From positions 124,001-188,000 of the forward strand of contig OZ255622.1 in assembly GCA_965276715.1 (NCBI GenBank): a stretch of DNA of 64,000 nucleotides. Direction: 5' to 3'. The stretch comes from CAXTPV01 sp965276715. GTDB taxonomy: Bacteria; Pseudomonadota; Alphaproteobacteria; Acetobacterales; Acetobacteraceae. This document shows, piece after piece, positions 15,422 through 24,676 of the stretch (within the stretch, counting starts at the first letter, position 1; every line of letters starts with the position of its first letter). The notes beneath the pieces are model-generated. The model worked only from the letters and a program-made list of their open reading frames with translations, was not told the DNA's origin and ran no database searches. Both the position numbers and the translations under genes were made by a program.

Positions 15422-15442
15422 GGCGGGAGCATGGCTCCCGCC
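15422..15442. terminator. Hairpin between convergent genes
   Basis: GGCGGGAGC-ATG-GCTCCCGCC is a perfect 9-bp stem with a 3-nt loop, starting one base after the stop of the DUF4422 gene and facing the end of the ferritin-like gene. No T-run. Confidence 0.65.
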
Positions 15443-15468
15443 CGGTCCGCCCCCCGCCTCGATACGCC

Positions 15469-16365
15469 CTATGCCGCCGAGGAGGTGAACAACCCCTTCA
15501 CGCCGTTCGGGAAGAACCCGCCGCTCGTCGCCCCGCCGTTGAACACGATCGCCAGCACCTGCTGCGGCGTGCGCGCGAACGCGAGCGAGTTCGTGTCGGT
15601 CGGCACGATGTTGACCACGCCGTTGACCAAGGTCCCCTGGTCGTCCGCGGGCAGGCTCGTGCCAGGTCCCGTCCCCGACGCCGCCGCACGGATCGCCGAG
15701 ATCCGGTCGGTGAACTCGCCGCCGCCGAACTCGAGCAGCAGCGACCGGATCGCCGAGGCATGATACGCCTCGACCGCCAGGATGCCCGCCGCGGCACCGA
15801 GATACGTCTTATCGGTCACCAGCGGCGCCGCCCCGTGGTAGGCCGTGACACCCACGTCCTCGAAAATATAGGCACCGAGCAGGAAGCTGAGCTGGTCGTG
15901 GAACGGGTTGAAGCCCGGCAGCCCGATCGCCTGGCCGAGGGTCGCGAACGTATCGGTGAAGTCGATGTTCGGCTCCGCCACCGCCGACGAACCCAGCGCG
16001 CCGCGCAGGAACTTGACGTGGTTGCCCTCGTCGGTCGCGATCTCGTGGATCAACTGCTCGACACCCGCAACCGTCCAGGGCACCTGGCTGCCGCCCTTCA
16101 CGCTGCCCGGCGTGCCGATGTTCGACAGCCTGTGGCCGAAGGCGCCGAGGCTGTAGAATTCGCCTTCCAGATATTCGAGGTTCAGCGCGAAATTCAGGAT
16201 GCCCACGTCGATGTCGGCACTCTGCGCGACCGCGGGAGACATCCGCCCCGCACCCGCCGCCATCGCGCCCATGGCGACCGCGCCCAGGCCGGCCCGCTCG
16301 ATCAGTGTACGGCGCGATGACTTGCCAAGAAGTCCGGCCACGTTCTGTCCAGTATTGTCTGGCAT
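15469..16365 (-). CDS. Tat-exported ferritin-like protein
   Basis: A 298-aa protein with a twin-arginine signal (SSRRTLIERAGLGAVAMGAM, cleavage near AVAQSA at 48). The mature part has a ferritin-like layout: LEYLEGEFYSLGAFG, EIATDEGNHVKFLRGALG and ILAVEAYHASAIRSLLLE, with glutamate/histidine ligand pairs. Such proteins are annotated ferritin-like or desiccation-related (Rds1-like); a stress role in the periplasm is inferred. ATG 16365 has AGAGGAAAT upstream. It is divergent from the DUF2252 gene over a 156-bp region. Confidence 0.8.
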   Translation of the reverse strand: MPDNTGQNVAGLLGKSSRRTLIERAGLGAVAMGAMAAGAGRMSPAVAQSADIDVGILNFALNLEYLEGEFYSLGAFGHRLSNIGTPGSVKGGSQVPWTVAGVEQLIHEIATDEGNHVKFLRGALGSSAVAEPNIDFTDTFATLGQAIGLPGFNPFHDQLSFLLGAYIFEDVGVTAYHGAAPLVTDKTYLGAAAGILAVEAYHASAIRSLLLEFGGGEFTDRISAIRAAASGTGPGTSLPADDQGTLVNGVVNIVPTDTNSLAFARTPQQVLAIVFNGGATSGGFFPNGVKGLFTSSAA

Positions 16366-16521
16366 AATGAGATTTCCTCTCCCGACGATCCGCGCGCGAA
16401 ATCTCGCGGCGGGCGGCTCCACTCCGGCCACATCGTTATTACGGAGCCTCCGCGATGCCGGATGCACCGATTGCATGACGTTTCCGCGACAACCGCGCCG
16501 GCTCGCCCTACGCTGCGGGCC

Positions 16522-17868
16522 ATGACCAAACCCCTGACGCTGCCCGGGAGCGCCGACCACCCACGCGCCGACCGAACCGCCGCCGGCGCCGCACTCCGCG
16601 CCGCGACCCCACGCAGCGCGCACGCCCTGTTCGAGCCCTCGTCCTCGCGCGCCGACCCGGTCGGCATCATCGAGGCGCAGGCGGCGTCGCGCATCCCGGC
16701 CTTGCTGCCGATCCGCTACGACAGGATGAGCGCGTCCCCGCTCGCCTTCCTGCGCGGTGCCGCCGCGGTCATGGCCGCCGACCTCGCGCATACGCCGGCG
16801 ACCGGCCTGCGCGCGCAAAGCGGCGGCGACTGCCATCTCGCCAATTTCGGCAGCTACCCGACCCCGGAAGGCGTCATCTTCGACATCAACGATTTCGACG
16901 AGACGTTGCCCGCCCCGTTCGAGTGGGACGTCAAGCGCCTCGCCGCCAGCCTCGTCCTCGCCGCGCGCCAGAACGAGGTCTCCGGCCATGCCGCCCGCGC
17001 GATCGCCGCCGACGCCGTCCAGGCCTACCGCGACGAGATCGCCGCGATCGCAGGCCGCACGCCTGTCGATGCCTGGTCGGTCCGCATCGATGTCGAACAG
17101 GCGATCGACGCCATCGACCAGCGCAGGGCGCGCGTGCATGCCCGACGCATGCTGCACGAGGGTGCCGATGGCGGCCTCCAGCAGCATCTCGTCGACGGCA
17201 ACCGCCTGCGCGACCATCCGCCGCTCGTCTTCCACATCCCCGAGCACGAGGACCAGGTGCGCGCCGCCTTCGGCCTCTACATCGCGGCCCTCCCCGTCGA
17301 GCGGCGCGTGCTGCTCGAGCGCTACCGCCTCGGCGATGTCGCCTTCAAGGTCGTCGGCATCGGCAGCGTCGGCACGTTCTGCGCGATCGGCCTCTTCACC
17401 ACCGCCGACAACGACACCCTGCTGCTCCAGATCAAGGAGGCCCAGCATTCGGTCCTGGCACCCCACGCCGGACCGTCGATCTTCCTCGACCAGGGCGAGC
17501 GTGTCGTCAGCGGGCAACGCCTGATGCAGGCCGCATCCGACCCGTTCCTTGGCGCCACCGTGATGCCGGACGGCAAGCAGCTCTACGTCCGCCAGCTCAA
17601 GAACGCCCGCCTAGCCGCGATCGCCACCGAACTGCAGGCGATCGACCTTCCCGCCTACGCCAGCCTCTGCGGCCGCACCCTCGGCCGTGCCCACGCCCGC
17701 TCCGCCGACGCCGCCATGCTCGCGGGCTATCTCGGCCGCGGCCACGGCTTCGCGGACGCCGTCGCCCGCTTCGGCGACCTTTACGCCGACCAGACCGAGC
17801 GCGACTTCCAGAGCTTCAACGACGCGATCAGGGCCGGACGCATTCGGGCGGCCGGGGATCCGCCCTGA
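16522..17868 (+). CDS. DUF2252 protein
   Basis: A 448-aa DUF2252 protein. Characteristic segments are GGDCHLANFGSYPTPEG and FDINDFDETLPAPFEWD, resembling the HxxN and D motifs of aminoglycoside-phosphotransferase/kinase-like folds, then RLAASLVLAAR and a C-terminal RTLGRAHARSAD. The substrate is unknown. ATG 16522 excludes a 20-residue upstream extension of low quality. There is no signal peptide. Confidence 0.8.
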   Translation: MTKPLTLPGSADHPRADRTAAGAALRAATPRSAHALFEPSSSRADPVGIIEAQAASRIPALLPIRYDRMSASPLAFLRGAAAVMAADLAHTPATGLRAQSGGDCHLANFGSYPTPEGVIFDINDFDETLPAPFEWDVKRLAASLVLAARQNEVSGHAARAIAADAVQAYRDEIAAIAGRTPVDAWSVRIDVEQAIDAIDQRRARVHARRMLHEGADGGLQQHLVDGNRLRDHPPLVFHIPEHEDQVRAAFGLYIAALPVERRVLLERYRLGDVAFKVVGIGSVGTFCAIGLFTTADNDTLLLQIKEAQHSVLAPHAGPSIFLDQGERVVSGQRLMQAASDPFLGATVMPDGKQLYVRQLKNARLAAIATELQAIDLPAYASLCGRTLGRAHARSADAAMLAGYLGRGHGFADAVARFGDLYADQTERDFQSFNDAIRAGRIRAAGDPP

Positions 17869-17892
17869 GCGAGCATCCACGGAGCGACCAGC

Positions 17893-20112
17893 GTGCCCGA
17901 CGACCTCGCCGGCCATATCGAGCCGACACAACTCACCGACGCGCTGAGCGAGCGCTATCTCGCCTACGCGATGTCGACCATCATGTCGCGCTCGCTTCCC
18001 GACGTGCGCGACGGCCTCAAGCCCGTCCATCGCCGCCTGATCTACGCGATGCAGCAATTGCGCCTCGACCCCGCGGCCGGCTTCAAGAAGTGCGCGCGAG
18101 TGGTCGGCGACGTCATCGGCAAATATCATCCGCACGGCGACGTCGCCGTCTACGAGACGCTCGTCCGTCTTGCCCAGGATTTCGCCGTCCGCTATCCGCT
18201 CGTCGAGGGCCAGGGCAATTTCGGCAACATCGACGGCGATAACGCCGCCGCCATGCGCTACACCGAAGCCCGCCTCACGGCGGTCGCCGGCGCCCTGCTG
18301 ACCGGCCTCGACGACGACGCGGTCGATTTTCGCCCGACCTATTCCGGCGAAGACCAGGAACCGGTCGTCCTGCCCGCGGGCTTCCCCAACCTGCTCGCCA
18401 ACGGCGCCGCCGGGATCGCGGTCGGGATGGCGACCTCGATCCCGCCCCACAACGCGGGCGAACTCTGCCGCGCCGCGATCGCGCTGATCGACGACCCGCA
18501 AGCCACCACCGCCGCCCTGCTGACCCACGTCATGGGCCCCGACTTCCCGACCGGCGGCATCCTTGTCGAGGAGCAATCCTCCATTGTCGCCGCCTACGAG
18601 ACCGGACGCGGCGGCTTTCGGCTGCGCGCCCGCTGGACGGTCGAGGAAGGGAAGTTCGGCACCTGGGTCGTCGTCGTCACCGAGATCCCCTATCAGGTGC
18701 AGAAATCCCGCCTGATCGAGCAGGTCGCCGAGCTGCTCGAGGCCAAGAAGCTGCCGCTGCTCGCCGACATCCGCGACGAGAGCGACGAGCGTGTCCGCCT
18801 CGTTCTCGAGCCGCGCAGCCGGAGCGTCGACCCAGCCTCGCTGATGGAGACGATGTTCCGCGCGACCGCGCTCGAAACCCGCTTCGGCCTGAACATGAAC
18901 GTGCTCGGCCCCGACCGCACGCCGCGTGTGATGGGCCTGCGCGAGGTGCTCCGCCACTGGCTCGATCATCGTCACGAGGTGCTGATCCGCCGCTCGCGCC
19001 ACCGGCTCGACGCGATCCTGCGCCGTCTCGAAATCCTCGCCGGCTTCATCCGCGTCTATCTCAATCTCGACGAGGTCATCCGCATCATCCGCGAGGCGGA
19101 TGACGCCAAGACGGCTCTGATCGCCGCCTTCGACCTGACCGAGTTGCAGGCGACCGCGATCCTCGACATGCGGCTGCGCAGCCTGCGGCGGCTCGAGGAG
19201 ATCGAGATCGGCCGCGAGCACAAGAAGCTCGACCGCGAACGCCTCGATCTCCAACGCCTGCTCGCGCCGGGCAATGCACGTCTGCGCTGGCATCGCATCC
19301 GCGCCGAGATCGAATCGACCGAAAAGGCCTTCGGAACCGGCCCGCTCGGCGACCGCCGCACCGACATCGGCCTGCCGCCCACGCCGATCGAGATCGATCC
19401 GAACGAACATGTCGAACGCGAGAAACTGACGATCATCCTCTCCAGGCAGGGCTGGATCCGCGCCGCGCGCGGCCACGACGTCGATCCCGCCGGCCAGCGG
19501 TTCAAGGAGGGCGACGCCGCTCATCTCGCGCTGCCATGCGAAACGACCGACCGCATCTGCCTGTTTGCCGCCAACGGCCGCGTCTACACGCTGCGCGCGT
19601 CCGAACTCCCGCGCGGCCGCGGCGACGGCCAGCCGATCCGCACCTTGATCGAGCTCGGCGACGACGCCGTCCTGACGCTGTTCATCCACGACGCCAGCGC
19701 TCGGCGCCTGCTCGCCACCACCGATGGCCGCGGCTTCATCGTGCCAGGTGCGGAGCTGCTCGCCGAGAAGCGCACCGGCAAGCAGATCCTCAACGTCCGT
19801 GAAGGGGCGCAAGTGCGCGCCTGCCTCGCCACCGGCAACGCCGACCACGTCGCGTCCGTGGGCGAGAACCGCAAGCTGCTGATCTTCCCGCTCGCCGAGA
19901 TCCCCGAGTTCACCCGCGGCAGCGGCGTCGCCTTGCAGAAATACAAGGACGGCGACCTCGCCGACATCCGCCTCTTCACGCTCTCCGAGGGCCTTCCGAC
20001 CGGCTCCGGCAAGACCCGCCCCGCCGCCGAGTTGCGCGAGTGGCTTGGCAACCGTGGTGACGCCGGCCGCCTGGCCCCCCGCAACCTGCTCGACAACGGC
20101 CGCTTCGCATGA
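17893..20112 (+). CDS. parC: DNA topoisomerase IV subunit A
   Basis: A 739-aa type IIA topoisomerase A subunit that decatenates daughter chromosomes with ParE. The winged helix and tower are complete, with catalytic Y123 in AAMRYTEARL. The C-terminal beta-pinwheel is short, as in ParC rather than GyrA, and lacks the GyrA-box QRRGGKG. The quinolone-binding helix reads HPHGDVAVYE, with valine (V84) at the position of E. coli Ser80 and E88 at Glu84. Start GTG 17893 has GGAG upstream. The stop overlaps the next gene by 4 nt. Confidence 0.93.
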   Translation: MPDDLAGHIEPTQLTDALSERYLAYAMSTIMSRSLPDVRDGLKPVHRRLIYAMQQLRLDPAAGFKKCARVVGDVIGKYHPHGDVAVYETLVRLAQDFAVRYPLVEGQGNFGNIDGDNAAAMRYTEARLTAVAGALLTGLDDDAVDFRPTYSGEDQEPVVLPAGFPNLLANGAAGIAVGMATSIPPHNAGELCRAAIALIDDPQATTAALLTHVMGPDFPTGGILVEEQSSIVAAYETGRGGFRLRARWTVEEGKFGTWVVVVTEIPYQVQKSRLIEQVAELLEAKKLPLLADIRDESDERVRLVLEPRSRSVDPASLMETMFRATALETRFGLNMNVLGPDRTPRVMGLREVLRHWLDHRHEVLIRRSRHRLDAILRRLEILAGFIRVYLNLDEVIRIIREADDAKTALIAAFDLTELQATAILDMRLRSLRRLEEIEIGREHKKLDRERLDLQRLLAPGNARLRWHRIRAEIESTEKAFGTGPLGDRRTDIGLPPTPIEIDPNEHVEREKLTIILSRQGWIRAARGHDVDPAGQRFKEGDAAHLALPCETTDRICLFAANGRVYTLRASELPRGRGDGQPIRTLIELGDDAVLTLFIHDASARRLLATTDGRGFIVPGAELLAEKRTGKQILNVREGAQVRACLATGNADHVASVGENRKLLIFPLAEIPEFTRGSGVALQKYKDGDLADIRLFTLSEGLPTGSGKTRPAAELREWLGNRGDAGRLAPRNLLDNGRFA

Positions 20113-20643
20113 CCGAACTCGTCACCGCGCGCCTCCTGCTTCGGCCGCCGATCGAAGCCGACCTCGACGGGCTGGCACGCGCTGACCGCCGACGAGTCGA
20201 CCGCACGCTACATCGGTGGCGTCCGCTCCCGCCCGATCGCGTGGCGCGCTCTCGCGACAATGGCCGGCTCCTGGTCGCTGCGCGGCTTCGGAATGTTCTC
20301 GGTCATCGAGCAATCCACCGGCGCCTGTATCGGCCGGATCGGTCCCTGGTTTCCGGAAGGCTGGCCGGGCAGGGAAGTCGGCTGGGCCCTCGTCCGCTCC
20401 GCCCACGGCAAGGGCTACGCCTTCAAAGCTGTCGTCGCGTCCATGGACTACGTATTCGCGACCCTCGGGTGGGACGATGCGATCCACCTGATCGATCCCG
20501 AAAACACCCCCTCGCTCCGACTCGCCGAACGGCTCGGCTCCGCGCGCCGCCGTGTCTTCGGCATGCCAGACCCCTATGCCGGCGAGCTGGTCGACGTCTG
20601 GGGTCAGACAAGAGCAGAATGGGACCATCGACGCTCGAGTTGA
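20109..20643 (+). pseudogene. Frameshifted GNAT acetyltransferase
   Basis: ATG 20109 opens MTELVTARLLLRPPIEADLDG, the standard RimJ/GNAT start. At about 20172 the frame shifts by +1 and continues WHALTADESTARYIGG, RGFGMFSVIEQ, the acetyl-CoA loop region GWALVRSAHGKGYAFKAV and NTPSLRLAERLGS, to TGA 20643. All domain parts are present, so a single indel or sequencing error explains it. The family acetylates amino groups on proteins or small molecules. The start overlaps the parC stop. Confidence 0.75.
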
Positions 20644-20645
20644 CC

Positions 20646-21245
20646 ATGATCCGGATCTTTCTCGCCCACGGCTCAAACGCCGTCCTTGTTCTCCTTCTCC
20701 TCGCCTGGCTCGCCGCAACCGCGGCCGGCCTCTGGGGCATCCACACGAGCGTCCTGCTGCTCGGCTTCGGCGCCTTGACGATCGGCGAATACGGCTTCCA
20801 CCGCTTCGTCCTGCATGCCCCGTCCGCGCGCGCCGGCTCGGCCATCCACCATCTGCAGCACCGACTCCACTACGACCATCATGCGCAACCCGACCGTCTG
20901 GATCGACTGTTCCTCCCTCTCTGGCTGTTCCTCCCGGGTCTCCTGCTCGCCCTGCTCCTCGCATCCTGCCGTTGGCACGACCGGGACCGCCTGGCGTCGC
21001 TCGCGGCGGGGATCGTCATCGCGACCCTGAACTACGAATGGACGCATTACGTCGCGCACATCCCTTACCGGCCGCGCTCCGCCTGGGGGCGCCACCTCAA
21101 GAACAGCCACCTCTGGCATCACTTCCGCAACGAGCATTATTGGTTCGGCGTCACCCATCCGGCCATGGACCGATTGATGCGCACCTACAGGCGGCCCGAA
21201 GCCGTCGCGCGCAGCTCCACCGTCCGCGAGATCGCCCGCCCATGA
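20646..21245 (+). CDS. Fatty acid hydroxylase/sterol desaturase-like membrane protein
   Basis: A 199-aa integral membrane di-iron enzyme. Hydrophobic helices flank cytosolic histidine boxes: HRFVLH, HHLQHRLHYDHH and HLWHHFRNEHYWFGVTH. These are the eight-histidine pattern of the fatty-acid-hydroxylase superfamily. The substrate (lipid, carotenoid or hopanoid) is not resolved. ATG 20646 follows the GNAT remnant by 2 nt. The last 61 nt overlap the 3' end of the convergent kinase gene. Confidence 0.82.
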   Translation: MIRIFLAHGSNAVLVLLLLAWLAATAAGLWGIHTSVLLLGFGALTIGEYGFHRFVLHAPSARAGSAIHHLQHRLHYDHHAQPDRLDRLFLPLWLFLPGLLLALLLASCRWHDRDRLASLAAGIVIATLNYEWTHYVAHIPYRPRSAWGRHLKNSHLWHHFRNEHYWFGVTHPAMDRLMRTYRRPEAVARSSTVREIARP

Positions 21246-22579
21246 ACGCTCGGCGCCGGCGCGCGCAGGCGCACGCCGCAGCGCAACCCGGGCTCGTTGT
21301 CTTCCAGCGTCAGCGTCGCCTCGTGCAGTGCCGCGATCGCCGAGACCAGTCCGAGCCCCAACCCGTTTCCCGCTGTCGTCCGGCTCGCATCGAGCCGGAC
21401 GAACCGCGTCAGCACCGAACCGCGATATGCCATCGGGATCCCGAGGCCGCTGTCCGCCACCACGGCCTGCACCTCCCCCGCCGCCCGTCGCGCCTCGATC
21501 GACAGCCTCGTGCCCACCGGCGTGTGACGGATCGCATTCTCGATGAGGTTGACGAACAGTTGCGTCAGCAGCTCCCGATCCCCGAACACCACGAGGCCCG
21601 TCTCCACCGCGCGTGCGACCGTCTGCGAACGCTCCTCGGCAACCGGCACATACGAATCCGCCAGATCGTCGAGGAGTGACGACAGATCGACCTCGGTGAA
21701 GCCCGACCGTCGCGAGCCGGACTCGATCTGCACGATCCGCAGCAAGGCCCCGAACGTCGCGAGGATCCCGTCGATCTCCTCCATCGATCCGTCGAGCGCA
21801 TCCCGCAGGCCATCGACCGTTCCGATCTCTCGCGCGCGTTCCAGCCGCTGACGCAGCCGGCTCAGCGGCGTGCGCAGATCGTGTGCGATGTCGCTCGACA
21901 CCTGCTTGAGCCCCGCCATCAACGCCTCGATCCGGTCGAGCATCGCGTTCAGGCTCGCCGCCAGATGATCGAACTCGTCATCGCTGTCGCCCAGCGCGAT
22001 CCGCCTTGCCAGATCGCCGGCCATGATATCGCGGCTGGTCCGGCTGATCGCCTCGACCCGCCGCAGGATTCCCAGGCCACCGACCAGTCCGCCGACGGTC
22101 GAAAAGCCCAGCACGACGAGGAAGCCGACCCCGAAAGCACGCCCGATCGCCTCGCGCATCGCGCGAGCCTCGAGATCGCTCATGCCCACGAACAGGAACA
22201 GGCCGGACGGCAGCATCACGCCATGTCCCCGAATGCGTCCGCTGCGGCTCCGCAGCACCTGGACCCCGGAGACGTGCGCCACCGGCGCCAGATTGCCCGC
22301 CAGTGTCCGGCCGTCCGCGTCCGACAGGGAATACGCCAATCCCGGCGAGTTCCGCGTCAGCGCCGACACGACGCCGACCAGATCGCTGCCGGGGGAGGCC
22401 GCGTCCGCCCTGACCTCGTCGAGCTCGTTGTCGATCGTCCGGTCGATCTGGTGCAGCATGAAACCGGACGCCGACCACTCGACGATCCCGAACAGCACCA
22501 CCACCGAGACGGCGAACGCGAGCGCCGTTCCGAGCCCGAGCCGGAACGCCGACGTGCGGATCAGCCTAGGCGGACGCAC
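21185..22579 (-). CDS. Sensor histidine kinase of the efflux locus
   Basis: A 464-aa membrane kinase with TM1 at about 14-34, a periplasmic domain to about 145, TM2 at about 149-171, HAMP, a dimerisation helix with H233 in IAHDLRTPLSRL, then the ATPase domain with NLIENAIRHTP and GNGLGLGLVSAI. It starts at GTG 22579, 14 nt inside the response-regulator gene, so the two are translated together. The efflux operon is divergent; metal or drug sensing, as in CopS/CusS, is the likely theme, but the ligand is unknown. Confidence 0.88.
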   Translation of the reverse strand: MRPPRLIRTSAFRLGLGTALAFAVSVVVLFGIVEWSASGFMLHQIDRTIDNELDEVRADAASPGSDLVGVVSALTRNSPGLAYSLSDADGRTLAGNLAPVAHVSGVQVLRSRSGRIRGHGVMLPSGLFLFVGMSDLEARAMREAIGRAFGVGFLVVLGFSTVGGLVGGLGILRRVEAISRTSRDIMAGDLARRIALGDSDDEFDHLAASLNAMLDRIEALMAGLKQVSSDIAHDLRTPLSRLRQRLERAREIGTVDGLRDALDGSMEEIDGILATFGALLRIVQIESGSRRSGFTEVDLSSLLDDLADSYVPVAEERSQTVARAVETGLVVFGDRELLTQLFVNLIENAIRHTPVGTRLSIEARRAAGEVQAVVADSGLGIPMAYRGSVLTRFVRLDASRTTAGNGLGLGLVSAIAALHEATLTLEDNEPGLRCGVRLRAPAPSVHGRAISRTVELRATASGRL

Positions 22580-23240
22580 CGAGCCGATATCCGGCGCCGC
22601 GCACCGTCTGGATCAGATCCCCGCCCGCATCATCCAGCTTGGCCCGCAGCCGGCTCACATGGCTTTCCACCAGGTTCGTCTTCGGGTCGAAATGGAAGTG
22701 CCACACGTTCTCGAGCAGCATCGTTCGCGTCACCACGTGGCCCGCGTGACGAGCGAGGAATTCCAGCAGCGCGAACTCGCGTGGCTGCAGCGAGACCATC
22801 CGGCCACCGCGGCGAACCGTCCGTCTCAGCAGCTCGATCTCCAGGTCCGCGATCCGCAGTCTCGTCTCGGGCGCCGGCCGACGCGGACGCCGCCCGAGTG
22901 CCACCACCCGTGCGGTCAGCTCCGCGAGAGCGAAGGGCTTGACCAGATAGTCGTCCCCGCCCGAGTTCAGTCCCGACACCCGGTCGTCGATCCCGTCGAG
23001 CGCGGTCAGGAACAGCACCGGAACCGAGATCCCGCCGCCGCGCAAGGTCCTCACCAGGCCGAGCCCGTCCAGTCCCGGCAGCATCCGGTCCACGATCAGC
23101 AGGTCCCATTCCTCCGCCGCCGCGCGGAGAAGCCCGCGCCGCCCCTCCGTCTCGACATCCACGACATGATGCGCGGCGACCAGTCCTTCGCGGACGAAGG
23201 AGGCCGCCGTGAGATCGTCCTCGATGACCAGAATCCGCAT
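22566..23240 (-). CDS. OmpR-family response regulator
   Basis: A 224-aa regulator. The receiver has the acidic pair in IEDD, phospho-acceptor D51 in LLIVDRMLPG and K in YLVKPFAL. The C-terminal winged helix ends NLVESHVSRLRAKLDD and IQTVRGAGYRLG. ATG 23240 starts the receiver exactly. It is phosphorylated by the adjacent kinase and probably controls the divergent OMF-MFP-RND operon through the 113-bp shared promoter region. Confidence 0.9.
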   Translation of the reverse strand: MRILVIEDDLTAASFVREGLVAAHHVVDVETEGRRGLLRAAAEEWDLLIVDRMLPGLDGLGLVRTLRGGGISVPVLFLTALDGIDDRVSGLNSGGDDYLVKPFALAELTARVVALGRRPRRPAPETRLRIADLEIELLRRTVRRGGRMVSLQPREFALLEFLARHAGHVVTRTMLLENVWHFHFDPKTNLVESHVSRLRAKLDDAGGDLIQTVRGAGYRLGASA

Positions 23241-23317
23241 CGGTGCCTGCCGTCCCGTCAAGTTGTCGATTGCGAATGTCCGCCCCACGCAAGGGCAAGC
23301 CGCGATGCGTCAAGAGG

Positions 23318-23340
23318 GTTCGATGTCCAGTCGAACATCG
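23318..23340. promoter_or_regulatory. Nested inverted repeats before the efflux operon
   Basis: Two overlapping symmetries occur: GTTCGA/TCGAAC (23318-23323 and 23331-23336) and CGATGT/ACATCG (23321-23326 and 23335-23340). They end 13 nt before the first start codon, so they could be a regulator site or a hairpin masking the ribosome site. Confidence 0.45.
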
Positions 23341-23353
23341 TGACGCGCGACCC

Positions 23354-24676
23354 ATGAAAACCGCACGCTCGGCACTCGTGCTGCTGCTTGCCGGCTGCGC
23401 GTCCTACCATCCGCTTCCACTGCCCACGAAGGCGACCCTCGCGCCGGACCTCGCGTCGCTCGACCATCACGGCATCCCCATCGGCCGGCCGCTGACGGTC
23501 GACGAGGTCGTGACGCTCGCCGTCCTGAACGCGCCTGCGCTTGTCGCGGAACGGCGCCAGCATGGCCTCGCCCGCGCGCAGCTGCTTCAGGCCGGCCTCC
23601 TGCCCAACCCCTCCCTCGGGCCGGTCTACCAGTTCAACACCTACGCTCCGAATGCGGTCGATAACGCCTGGTCGATCGCCCTGTCGTACGATTTGCGGGC
23701 GCTGATCCTGTTGCCCACCCAGAAACGCGCCGCGCGCTTCGCCGAGCGGCAGGTCGACGCCCAGATCCTCTGGCAGGAATGGCAGACCGAAGGCCAAGCG
23801 CGCCTGCTCGCCCTCGACCTGATCGAGGGCGGCCAACAGCGCGACATCCTCGAGCGCACCAGGCGCCTGCTCGCCGACCGCTACGGCCACACGTCACGGG
23901 CGTTGGCGGACGGCAACGCCACGCTGACCACCGTCATCCCCGACCTGTCGGCATTGCAATCCGCCACCACCGCCATCCAGACGCTCGACCGCCTGCAGCA
24001 GACCCGCCGCCAGCAGCTCGCCGATCTCCTCGGCCTGTCTCCGTCGGCCGCATTCACCCTCGCGACCACCCCCGATCTGCCGCCGATCGACCCCGCCTTC
24101 GTCCGCCAGCGCCTCGCGCATCTCACATCCTTCCGCCCGGACCTGGTGGCGCTCCAGATGGGCTATCGGTCGCAGGACGCGAAAGTCCGCTCCGCCATCA
24201 TCGGCCAGTTCCCGACCTTCGTGCTCAGCCTCGTCGGTGGCATCGACAACACGCGCGACTACAGCGTCGGCCCGTCTCCGACGCTCGACCTGCCGATCTT
24301 CAACCACAACCAGGGCCAGATCGCGATCGAACGCGCCACCCGCGCGCTCCTGCACGACCAGTACGTGGCAGCCCTGGCCACCGCCGACGGCCAGGTTCGC
24401 GCCATGCTCGACACGATCGCCCTGCAGCAGCGCCAGCTCGATGCCAACCGTGCCGGCATCGCAGCCACCCGCAATGCCGCCGAGACCGCCACCCGCGCCT
24501 GGCGCGCCGGCGATCTCGACGAACTGACCTACACCGATCTCGTCTCCGCTCGCCTGTCGACCGAGACCCAGATCCTCGATCTCGAACAATCGATCCTCGA
24601 TCAGCAGGCCGCGATCGCCACCCTGACCGGCGCCGGCCTGCCGGCGCTCACCGCCCGCGAGGACGCGCCCCTATGA
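23354..24676 (+). CDS. Outer-membrane efflux lipoprotein (TolC/CusC type)
   Basis: A 440-aa OMF protein. A lipoprotein signal ends LLLAGC (Cys15). Two repeated halves of TolC-like helices include LNAPALVAERRQHGLARAQ and LRPDL-like FRPDLVALQMGYR, with strands such as SPTLDLPIFNHNQGQ. It forms the outer-membrane channel for the downstream MFP and RND proteins. ATG 23354 begins the signal; upstream frame extension lacks a signal. It overlaps the next gene by 4 nt. Confidence 0.9.
   Translation: MKTARSALVLLLAGCASYHPLPLPTKATLAPDLASLDHHGIPIGRPLTVDEVVTLAVLNAPALVAERRQHGLARAQLLQAGLLPNPSLGPVYQFNTYAPNAVDNAWSIALSYDLRALILLPTQKRAARFAERQVDAQILWQEWQTEGQARLLALDLIEGGQQRDILERTRRLLADRYGHTSRALADGNATLTTVIPDLSALQSATTAIQTLDRLQQTRRQQLADLLGLSPSAAFTLATTPDLPPIDPAFVRQRLAHLTSFRPDLVALQMGYRSQDAKVRSAIIGQFPTFVLSLVGGIDNTRDYSVGPSPTLDLPIFNHNQGQIAIERATRALLHDQYVAALATADGQVRAMLDTIALQQRQLDANRAGIAATRNAAETATRAWRAGDLDELTYTDLVSARLSTETQILDLEQSILDQQAAIATLTGAGLPALTAREDAPL

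Noticed and set aside
17611..19848. A long reverse frame opposite parC
   Set aside because: Shadow of parC; no start signal and no domain.
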